Position numbers and translations under genes: made by a program. Of a DNA stretch of 64,000 nucleotides, positions 53,561 to 64,000 are shown piece by piece; position 1 is the stretch's first letter; the number at the start of each line of letters is the position of its first letter. The stretch covers positions 30,137,465-30,201,464 of the forward strand of contig OX392536.1 of the NCBI GenBank assembly GCA_947623455.1, in the 5' to 3' direction. Below the pieces are notes generated by a model. The model ran no database searches. It saw nothing but the letters and a program-made list of their open reading frames with translations, and had not been told where the DNA came from. The DNA comes from Mimachlamys varia (Eukaryota > Mollusca > Bivalvia > Pectinida > Pectinidae).

Positions 53561-54724
53561 TAGATTGCATTCTTGTCACAAAATCACTCTCAGTAAAAAC
53601 AGTTATTTCAAAAGGTGAACATATACAAAAAATAACCAGATCATCTGAAATTAAATAAAAGCCAAATATCAGTCTATAACATTAGACAACTTTGATGAAA
53701 ATTATTTTCAGGCATTTAGAAAATAAAAGGAACTAAAAAATATATGCATAGACACAGAAGATTTTGTGCTGGGTATATATACCTGCTACATTTGTGTATA
53801 TCAAAGATTTTGTCATGTACCAAACAATTTTGTTTTATAGATAACCTATTGAAACCTTGCCAGAAAAACTTGATGTTGAAAATGCTTTCTCAGTACAACA
53901 CATGTATACTAAGTCATGTCTGATGTTATCTGAGCCCCCTACACACTGGCATGGGGAGGCCCCAAAGGGGTAACCTCAACCGAAGTGAAACAGATTTAAT
54001 CACAGAATAATGGCTGTGGTAACTTTATAGGGTCATACTGTCATTGGTTATTTTTTGTCAAATATGCTGGTATACATAAATTGATAAACACATTGTATTT
54101 CTTGCTGGTAATATGCACATAACATGTTCAATTCCATATGGCCTCGATCTCACCTCTGCGCTAATTGAAATGTCATCTATGTTAGAATAGAATTAAGTTT
54201 AATTTTATTTTAACATTTAGTAAATTACACTAGTTTTACTTTTTATGAAAAGATCAAAACTTTTGTTGGTTTTCATTACCGAAAAAATGAAAAGAGATAT
54301 GAATGTTCACATTTTGAGGGGATGTTTGATAAATAATCTGATTTTTGTCAAATATGCCACGTAGACTGACATCAGTTTTAAAGTCCTTTTAAATTTTTCA
54401 GTTTATACTATCCAGCTCATGGCATTTATCAATATTCAATTCACCTCTAAATTACAGTCATCAAGTTTGTTTGTATGTAATCCTTTCAAATTTTTCAAGA
54501 ATAGTCTGAACATGCACCATATTTGCTGATAGTGATAATGCCACTATGAGTCATTTCCTATGTGACACGTGTTTCGCTGTGCAAGTTTTACCGCGGGACC
54601 ATGTGTGTAACATGTAGAATTTGTGTGTCCAGAACAAACTTTTGCACTTATAATTATGGTAATGGAATTCTATATTGATACTTCATTTTACACTTTCCTA
54701 GGCTTAACACCTATTTGTGTATCG

Positions 54725-55345
54725 ACCATTTTGCTGTCATTGCTGATTGTAAAAGAAAACTAGGGAGAGATTGTTGAATCTCCTGATGTTGTGGTTGGCG
54801 GTAAACTACATATTATCATATTCAATTTTAAGTATAAAATGGTATTTTGTATTATTTCATGTCAGAAATCGAGAATGATTAATATATTAATTTAATACAT
54901 ACAATACACACTTGAATTTGCATTCACATTGTTGCTCTTTGACAAAACACTGAGAGATCAGGGAGACTTACTATCAAGCTTAAGGATGACGCATACACAA
55001 TGTTGATTTCTCAGTACGGAATGTAATATTTGTATTTAGAGCATTTGTGTTTCTCAAATTGGTGGACAGCAAGAGTCTACTATAGCTAGTCAGATCTAGA
55101 AGAAAACCGGTACATTTAGGTCACTAAAGAAAACAAAATAGAAGAGAATGATGTCTCTATAGAGACCGGATTAATGAATGTTTCTATTTCTGGTAGTTCT
55201 GAGGATATCAGGTTGGTTTAGAGTACAGGAGTAGAAGAGCTATGTTTGATGACACTGTAACACTTTTGCTGTCATTGCTGATTGTAAAAGAAAACTAGGG
55301 AGAGATTGTTGAAAATCTCCTGATGTTGTGGTTGGTGGTAAACTG
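54725..55345. repeat. Pair of ~80-bp direct repeats 540 bp apart
   Basis: The block ttttgctgtcattgctgatt, gtaaaagaaaactagggaga and ctcctgatgttgtggttgg occurs at about 54730-54808 and 55264-55343. It suggests a dispersed element or a local duplication. Confidence 0.75.
54816..55042. repeat. ~227-bp duplicated block, copy 1
   Basis: Starts tcatattcaattttaagtat and ends near gtatttagagcat. It matches 59864-60092 almost base for base in the same direction, about 5 kb away. It may be a mobile element copy. Confidence 0.8.
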
Positions 55346-55349
55346 TATT

Positions 55350-58300
55350 TGGGCTGATTCGAGCCAGAGTCCTAAAGGGGAAATATTTAATCCGTGGCTG
55401 AACAAAATCACTGTTGGTAGATCTAGATCTATAATACCGCAATGACATTACTACCTATTGTGTTATCAGTGTCTGAACACCCATTGTATAATGACATTAC
55501 AATTTACCTACTGTTAGGAACACGTTATATTGACACATGGCTTATCAAACCTTGAATAATGCTGTGTACTTTTCAATTGCTTCAATTAAAACAATTAATG
55601 GGTGCTAAAGGGACTATCACAGACTTCCACAGCATAACCTAGAAGGCTAATTCTAAATTGCGTGGAGTAATCTGTAATATTTGCCTCACATCTTGGGTGA
55701 TAAACAGTTTCTTGCACTTGTTTTAAATTTCTGTTTCATAAAATAAATAAAACATCAAAATTTGTAAATTTTCCAGTAGAAAGGCGGGAGAGTTCAGTAT
55801 TGTAAGTAGGTTACCAAAGTTGAATACAACTCCAGTTGAAGTTGACAATGCTTACCACTGGTACATGTATTTGTGAATACATCATAAACAGATCAGATTA
55901 TCAATGCAGGGGTATACAAATATGAAGGGCATAATGATTTATGATTTCCTTGGCTTTTAAGACTGAGTGTACAATATGTACTTCCTTTTCCCGGTTGTGC
56001 TTGCTTTTAAGTTTTCGCGAAACTTTTCCTCTTCAAACCATTTTAATCTAGGCTTATTAATGTCTGAACACATTAGTAAAATCTAACAGTTTGCCCATGG
56101 GATGAACTTATTATGAGCTGAAAAAGGGCATATCATTCAAGGGGAAAAGTTCAAGGTCATGAACATGTGTAGATGACCCATACTAACAGCTGATTTTATA
56201 CAGAAAAGTGATGCTTCATTATTCATTAGTCCTATATAATGTCCTTTACGCATGGCTTAAGTACTGCCCTTTATGAAGGTCTCATTGTATAGGCAGTGGC
56301 TAGTGTGTGCAAAGTGTAAATTTCTTAATCCACAAATCATATAGCTACTTAACATATCAGATGGTTACTACAAACTGAAGTTAAATTTGCAGTTTTCATC
56401 AGGTTTCTGGAAACAGGTTTTGCACTCAGTTAAAGTATAAGAGCTGGGCATTCCAGTTAGAAGGGGTATTTCTTAATTTAAATTAAAAGGTGTTGTATTA
56501 AAGTTTGGATGGGATGGTGAGAATCAATGTGGTAAATTTCCATACTTTTTAAAAGATAACCTGCTAACAACTCAACACTTTGCTTCAATCAATAAAATAA
56601 TGTGATGTTTACCATCAATAAATTTTGCTGGTAGATCATAATAGATGATGTAAAATGTATTGAAGGAAGGTGCTGGCTAACAGTGTATTGATCCCTCCAA
56701 GTAATAATTATTGTGAAGATGTCTGAAACAATTCCATTAATAAGTGTATGTAGGGTATATTATAACACAAGCTTTATCTCAAACATGTTTGAACTCTATA
56801 ATGAACTCTACTGGTAATTCAAGAGTTCATGCGATGTATAAATGTGTGCATTAGCTTTAGGTATATAGATATCAGTCCAGGAAACAGGACTGAAGGCATC
56901 CATGTGTATAACTATACATGTAGCTATTTATCAAAGTGTGATAGACAAGACTTTGGGAACATACAAGGTCTTAATGGCTGACATTTATATATACTGGTGC
57001 ACTTAATAATATGGTATCTTGATGACATTTTTTGTCAGTAATTCCAATCCGGAATCAATAGTTGGCAAGCGTGTGAATTATTGAGAAGCATCCTATACAA
57101 CATGTATTGATGATGAAAACACCAGTCCCCATGATACACAAAGCCAGTGGTGTATGACTCATTAGCAAGCTTCCTCCAGCCAGGTATCCTGTGTGGTGAT
57201 GTTCGTCCCCCAGACCTCAACAATGGACTGGCCTGTCTATCGATTTTGTAAACACTCCTGGGGTTTGTAGGGGTGTAGGATTGTAAGGACCTCATAGGAT
57301 ATAGACATTATATCATTATGGTTGGTAAACTGAGTTTTTGAATCACCAAAAATATTTCAATAACAAGTACATTATAATTCATGTGAAATTTAAAACTTGC
57401 TTATGAAATCTTAACTAGTGGGAGTTGCTTGAAGTGTGGTGGAGGTAAGCCATACACAAAACACCTTTCTTTTAAGCACCATCACTGTCGGGGATACACA
57501 CTACAAGCTTAGGAGTGTATGTGTTTGTGTAGCACTGTTGTACAGCCAGAGTTGGAGGGATGAGATGACAGGTAATACTGGTATATATTAGATTGAAATT
57601 TACAAGATATATTTTATTGCCGTGAGTTACAAGTAACAGCATTTTCTTGTTTATTTCAAAACAATTTTTGAGAGCATTTATTTTAGAACATTTACTTCAC
57701 ATCATGGTAACAGAACATGCTAATTCCTACATGCTAATATAATGTCACCAATGATAATAATATTCCAACAGATATTATTATAGAACGAGTTAGGCAGTAC
57801 TCGGTTTCAATAAGCTAATAAGCTAAGTTACCGGGTATATGTTTTGAAGTGGGTTTTTTTGTTGCCTTGTTAAAAAAAATCTAAATATACATGAAAGTAT
57901 CATGATGATGATATATTGTCTTAATGTATTTAAATAAACATAAATAAAAAGAAAATTCTAATATGGGATTGTTAAAATTAAGTCCTGTTTGTATTAAGAC
58001 AGTATATATTTGAGTTTGTAATGTTAAACACATATTTAAAACAGTACTTGTACAGTTTTCTCAGTCTGAACAACTAATGGCAAATTATCTTTAGATATAA
58101 ATCTAGGTTGTCTGATTTAAAGGTCATGGATTTGAAAACTGATAAAGTGTACTCCATACGTATAGTGACATGTTTGTGACAACTGTTAGTTGTGGTCAAG
58201 TACATGTACTGTCACTAATGACACAGCAGCATAAACCTACACCGAAATCTATATCATGTAAGGCTATTTCTGTAGTGCATTAATGATATACGAAGATAGA

Positions 58301-58480
58301 ATAGAAAACCGGTTTCTTTCAGTATAAGTAACATGTAATATTACTCACTTATGATGTATCATGTCAGTGTTTTCTTTAAGGTTTGCTTGGATACTAGGAG
58401 GGTATTTGTAGGCGAAAATTTCATCGACTTGGTTACAGAAAGTTTTTCCTTGTTGAAAGTAAAACCCCCCTAGATAAAGT
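55350..58480. other. Noncoding region, no gene seen
   Basis: No supported exon. A minus-strand open frame at 57035-57295 has a less AT-rich composition than its surroundings but lacks clear splice sites and homology. Confidence 0.45.
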
Positions 58481-58770
58481 TTTATAAACACTGTTAGTTT
58501 ATTGTTGAACAAGGTTTGGGTTGAACATAGTTATATTATTGTTGAACAAGGTTTGGGTTGAACATTGTTGGTTTATCGTTGAACAAGGTTTAGGTTGAAC
58601 AATGTTAGTTAATTGTTGAACAGGGTTTGGGTTGAACAATGTTACTCTATTGTTGAACAAGGTTAGGGTTGAACATTGTTGGTTATTTGTTAAACAAGGT
58701 TTGGGTTGGCTAGTTTATTGTTGAACAAGGTTAGATTTAAAGATACAGGACAATGTTGGTTTATTGTTTA
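58480..58770. repeat. ~41-bp minisatellite, ~6-7 copies
   Basis: The unit is ttgttgaacaaggtttgggt plus tgaacattgttggtttat, with diverged outer copies. Confidence 0.85.
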
Positions 58771-59863
58771 CCAAGGTTTCTGTAGAGTATTTAATGCTTA
58801 TAGTTCATTTACATGATTGAAGAGCAGTGGTCATTTATGGTTCAGTAACAGTCTTTTGAATGGTTATTCATGGTTCATTTACAAGATTTGTTGGACATTA
58901 ATTAACTAGTAAGGCTACAGGCTTTGACTCATTTAGGATGCTTAGATATAGCTGGATGCATGGTGAAATAACTTCAAGGATATTAACTATTTTCTGAGTT
59001 TAATTAAGCTGACAGGATCTGTTAGTAGTTTAAATATAAATCATCTGATACAGCTTTGTGTTAATGTCTAGCATGGTGTTTGGTAGGTACAGTAAACCCA
59101 GGGGAACTCTACATGTACAGGTGCTAATAGGCTTACTCAAGTTCCCGGCTTATTCCCCTTTCAAAGAAAATAGACTCTTCCTGGATATTAGATATAAAAT
59201 GAATTGGGAGATTTTTACATCCATTACATAGGGTTGAACATATACCAATATATATATGGCAGCAGGCAGGTGTTTATGGTACATGTATATTTTGTACTGC
59301 TTGACTTGGCACATATTTTTTGTATGTAGCTACTTTGTAACATATGATGAACGGTATACACATGAAGTTCACGCTTCCATGATTATATATAATTTATATC
59401 AATGAGTATCCTGCTCCTTTCCTGTAGCTGTTGAATTAACACACTCAGTTTGTTTTATTGGATTTAGGTGTGATCTTGCATTCATCAAGCTTACATGAAA
59501 TAAATCCTGTAAGTTGGTAGGGATTTTTTTTACCATTAGTCAGTGGGAAAACTATAACACAACTCTTTCAAAATGTTTTAAAACACTTTATATTTCTATC
59601 TGTAAATCATTGAAAATCAATAAATTGTACACATGATGTGTAATGTAATGTATTAAAATATTTTTTTAGGATGCATGTTATTTCAGTGCTTCTAGAACCA
59701 GTTTTGAAATACATGTATGCTGTTATTTTCAACTGAAAGTGTTTAAATATTTTCATTTATTCATAAAAAGTATCGTTTATTGTTGGATGAAAATAATAAT
59801 GAAAACAACTGCAACATATGTAATGCCCTATTGAATTTAATTTACATAATATATGTATTAATC

Positions 59864-60092
59864 ATATTCAATTTTAAGTATAAAATGGTATTTTATATTA
59901 TTTCATGTCGGAAATCAAGAATGATTAATATATTAATTTAATACATAAAATACACACTTGAATTTGCATTCACATTGTTGCTCTTTGACAAAACATTAAG
60001 AGATCAGGGAGACTTACTATCAAGCTTCAGGATGACGCATGCACAATGTTGATTTCTCAGTACAGAATGTAATATTTGTATTTAGAGCATAT
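59864..60092. repeat. ~227-bp duplicated block, copy 2
   Basis: Starts tcatattcaattttaagtat and ends gtatttagagcatatg. It is the direct-orientation partner of 54816-55042 with scattered substitutions. Confidence 0.8.
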
Positions 60093-63000
60093 GGGGCAAT
60101 ATTGACCAAGAGCTTCCAAACCAAATCTTGATCTTTTAATTTTCTTTATTGATAATTTGATAGCAAGTGTGTTTTTTCAGAGAATTAAACAAAAGCTGTT
60201 TACTTGTTCCGTAAGAGTAATGTACTACTCCAGTATAACTAAACAGAAGGGGATATACGGTACATGTGCCCTTATCTGTAGTTTACACACTTACGCACTC
60301 AGGTTGAACGTCTCCTCTGATCCTTGACTGGGTGGGTCCCTGTTCTGATTCCTGTACCACAGTACAGGGTAACAACGTCATGTTATACATTCCCAGTATA
60401 CTAAACATGGCTATATGTTGTAATTTTAGTGACCACCTGATGGTATTACATTACATATTTTGTGGTGTTGTTTATTATTTAAATCTGGTAATAAATGTGA
60501 ATATTTGTAAAACACATTATTTTATATGAATAGTAAATTATATTAATATTTTATACCTACCTGTTTCGAATTGCATGCTGATCATGAGGATATTTACAGT
60601 GACAAATATTATAGGTCAAATGAAAAGATATATACATGTTCTAAAGTTTCTGCTTTCTCATGAAACATAAATGAAATGGTTGGTTAATTTAGTGGTAAAA
60701 GGTCTTAATTATTTTGATAATGTTTTCGCAGAGTGCTGTGCTTTTAACAATGAATTACCTAGAAATTTGTTGACATTCAACCAAGATGTATATATGTATA
60801 TATACCATGGTAATTTTATTTTCAGTCTATAACTTAGAACATTCTGTAATGTATACCCCCTGTTATTTCCTGTAATGTAAACCCAATAATTGACTAAAGA
60901 CACATTCTCTGAAAACTGTTTTGGTACTACTATATTGAGGGAGATGTAGGAAGTAACTTTGTTCCAAGAAGAAAAAAAGAGAAAAGTGTTGCGGAAAGGG
61001 AGATAACTGAAAATAAGAAGAGAACAAAGGAAAGTGACAGATTGTTTTGTTTTATGATTAAGTGACATTTTGGCAACACACCTTATGTAAAACATATATA
61101 TTTACTGGTAGTCCAGGAAAGATGATCATTTCTGGACTGCACCTGTAAATGTAGGTGTATTGAAGTCATAGGCCTGTTTAGTCATGATGCACATTTGTGA
61201 TCCACATATATTACTGCATCATAATCAGTGAAAATAGATCTATGCTGTATAAATTCTTAATAATACAGCAAGCTGGCTTGTAAAATTGATAAATATGTTT
61301 TAGACTGACATGATCAAATGTATTTTAATCCATTACATATCTATGAAATATGCCTCGTATAATATTTCTGTGAAGATATGATCCACAGATCTGCTTGTGC
61401 TAACGAGGATTTAGCTCTTTGTTCGAAAATGCAAGATTTTTTTTATTGAAGACACATGTTCATTGGTTGAACCTTTATATAAATTTGGAGTAAATTGAGG
61501 AGCTACATTTTAAACTATACATGTTTATGGCACAATGTGGGAAAGTATTTAACATGGTTGTATTATCACTAGCTCCTATAGGAACAGCTGTGACCCATAA
61601 TATCAGCACCATCTGTAGTGAGGGGATGCTGGCTAGAAGCCTGCACTAGGGCCTAACCTACCAAGCTTCAATCAAAACTCTTGTAAGAGAATTATTACTT
61701 ATAATCTGAACCTATAATGTGTATGAACACGCGTAGGAAATCTCGACTTTGTACTTTGATATGGTATTTGAAATGTGTTTTGTAATTGACAGTATATTTG
61801 AGAAAACATTACATTTTTGGTGGGTTAAGCTAACAGGGCTTTTATCTACATAAAGCATGTGCAGTGTGTAGTAGTGTGTGGACTCCATTGTGTGATCACC
61901 ATCATGTATACCAACACCTTGGGCAATATTTGTGTCACAGTCCATGCATGTTTTGAGGTATGTACACAGGTAAATCCTTCGGAACATGTCTTTATAAGTA
62001 TAAGGTCTAGAAGTTTAACTTGTGTACATGTACACTGTATGTATTTCGAAATCTTGCTTTTGAAAAAATGTAAATGTGTAATTCATAAAAATATTGTCCT
62101 AGATTGTTCACAGTATCAGTTTGTATGTTAAAGTTCTTGTACTCATTGCATTTTTTGAAGTAATTTAGTCAATGTTACTTCCTAAGTAACCAGTATGTTA
62201 GAAATATAAATGGTTTATATCTGTTAGAGATTTAAATCTGAATTTGTTAGTACTAAATTTTAAATCAATCTGAATCGGTTAGTACTAAATGAACTACTTT
62301 ATGAATATCATTGTGAAAAGTAAAAAATAAAGCATAGTTGCATTGTGTGCAATGTATGAAGCACCATGTATAATTATGTACCTTGTAGTTATTGTGTAAA
62401 TAAAAATATGAATTGTTTGACAGATATTTAATTTTGAATGCCTATAAATATCCAGCTCAATTTTAAACAGAGCAGTCAACTTTAATCACTTTCCAATTTC
62501 TTCCTTTCTCCTTTGTGCATGTCTGCAATACAACACATGCATTATAGGAAAACTAGTGTTACTGATATAGAAGCTTTGTGTGGTTGTGAGGAGAGTTTCT
62601 ATGACTTGCTAGCTTGTCCCATTGATTTCTGGTCCTGTTCAAACACGAGACCTATAGCTATTACAATTCTGACTAGTAATAGTAGTATGTGTGGGTAATG
62701 GGTATACATAGTTGTAATGGACAAGTATACCATACATGTGGTGTTTAAAGGCATACTCAATATTTGTCTGTTTGTTGTTGAGATATCAAAACATGTTTTG
62801 TACATACAATATTTACATAACTTCAGTATCTTATTTAAGATTAATGACTATTTGGGCAAGGGGGAATTAAAACAAATTGATGAGCATGATAAAAAAAGTT
62901 GTTTGTGATGTGAATGTGATCGTGTCTGTCAGATGTGAACATTGTGGAGGTTTCCGGTACAGTTGACTGTTTCACCCCCATACATGTATAACGACTGAGT

Positions 63001-64000
63001 ACATGGTGTATTATATCCCAGATAAAGCTTGTTAGTTGACATGTAGAAGCACATAAAAGAGTCCAGCTGGAAAAATCATATATACTTTCTTTCCAAGAAT
63101 CTAAAAGTAGTTTGATAGTAAATCAAACAATTATGAGTTACATGTTTTCTGCTGTGGCAGATCTAGACCAGAAAGACTTAATACTTGAAAACCACGGACT
63201 TAAGATAGCAATCTAATTCTGTGGTGAAAACTGATAATGAATTTCATTGGTGAATTCTGGTGTATCAATAATCCTTCAATATAGATCTATAATACTTCAG
63301 TTGTCAGTTACAAGATATCACCTGGAGCTTTGAAATAGACATTCCTGTTAGGCTGAATCTTCTGATATGGACACTAGCTAGTGAATTTTGTTACAATTTC
63401 CATATGCCTTCCAAATGGTCTTGGCTCGATCTCCAGCTGCATGTCTTGAGGAGCCATTAGCTAATATTTATTGGTACCGGTAAAAGAACATATCAAAAGT
63501 TCAATTCATAAAAAACACTGAATGCTCAACTGTGTTTTATAACTGTCAGATTGAGTGCAAACAAAATATTAAGTGTATCACTGTTTTGGTTTAAACTTTG
63601 TAAAATTCAGAGAATCACTAAGTTGGTTTAAAGTGGTAATGTTGAAAATCATAATTTGATTAAATTAAATTCTGAAGACTTTCAATCAACTGCTTAAATT
63701 CAAATCTACCACTCAACTCATGGATAGAATTTAAAACTCTTTGGATCTCGGAGATTAGGAATGTATAAGAGTTGGCATATGCTAGTAAATATAGATTATA
63801 TTGGTTAAAGACATGAATATCGTTTCAGTAGGCAAACGTGTAATGGTACGAGCAGGCTTGTGAAAATAAGGTACTGCTAGAGCGTGTATAGATTTCTTGC
63901 TGGTACACATAAATATTAGGATACTAGTATAACTGGTTTATATGTATGTATGTGCTTGTGAGAATATACAGGATTATATCCGGCAGAAGAATCCCTTCAT
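60093..64000. other. Noncoding region, no confirmed gene
   Basis: AT-rich sequence with no supported gene. The only hint is a 57-nt minus-strand segment at 60295-60351 bounded by TACAG and GTAAGT. All other open frames look like chance. Confidence 0.45.

Larger units (their letters stand above)
51700..54720. other. Noncoding region, no gene seen
   Basis: AT-rich sequence without supported exons. It contains the dispersed element at 52905-52967 and the tandem duplication at 53468-53560. Confidence 0.5.

Noticed and set aside
60709..61095. 128-codon minus-strand open frame
   Set aside because: Composition is that of AT-rich noncoding DNA, with no domain, no splice context and no recognisable motif.

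Overview
This is animal nuclear DNA, and the signs point to a lophotrochozoan, most likely a bivalve mollusc. One gene is split into about thirty short exons by AT-rich, repeat-laden introns with GT-AG boundaries. The window also carries tRNA-like SINEs of a type common in bivalves, a mariner transposon, many palindromic MITEs and numerous minisatellites. No bacterial operon, rRNA, CRISPR array or viral gene was seen.

The main content is one minus-strand gene. A probable 5' noncoding exon lies at about 41.9 kb, the start codon is at 39740 and the stop is at 5151. I rebuilt 30 coding exons by hand. All splice phases agree and give one uninterrupted reading frame of 1740 codons. The product looks like a MUN-domain (Munc13/UNC13/BAIAP3-type) protein. 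It has an MHD1-like region near residues 989-1190, an MHD2-like region near 1254-1392, a DEP-like domain near 1393-1485 and a Ser/Pro-rich tail. A large acidic, Ser-rich insert encoded by one 1224-nt exon interrupts the MUN region. I could not see a C2 domain, so the MUN plus DEP layout is unusual among the UNC13-family proteins I know. This is a family-level assignment from reading motifs, not from a search.

The most striking observation is that many exon-intron junctions of this gene are embedded in local tandem arrays. The repeat unit contains the last or first tens of coding bases of the exon, the splice site and a little intron. Clear arrays occur at exons 2, 6, 11, 13, 15, 19, 24, 27 and 29, with smaller duplications at exons 3, 8 and 21. 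The largest, next to exon 15 (about 21.73-26.54 kb), holds roughly eighty 57-60 bp units. Nearly every unit keeps an intact GTAAGT donor, and a higher-order duplication of about 2.14 kb is visible. The exon 11 array multiplies an acceptor instead of a donor.

Mobile elements inside the introns include a complete but broken mariner (12325-13653, TA target duplication) and two pogo/Tigger-like MITEs (29154-29453 and 35230-35685). There is also a piggyBac-like MITE flanked by TTAA (33268-33653), several fold-back elements and SINE copies.

From 42 to 64 kb I could not establish any gene. This part holds a near-perfect palindromic hAT-like MITE with an 8-bp target duplication (45405-45692), another fold-back element (47243-47544), a SINE-like element, several minisatellites and dispersed duplications. 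One weak candidate microexon lies at 60295-60351. The first 5 kb is 3' untranslated or flanking sequence with no recognisable gene.
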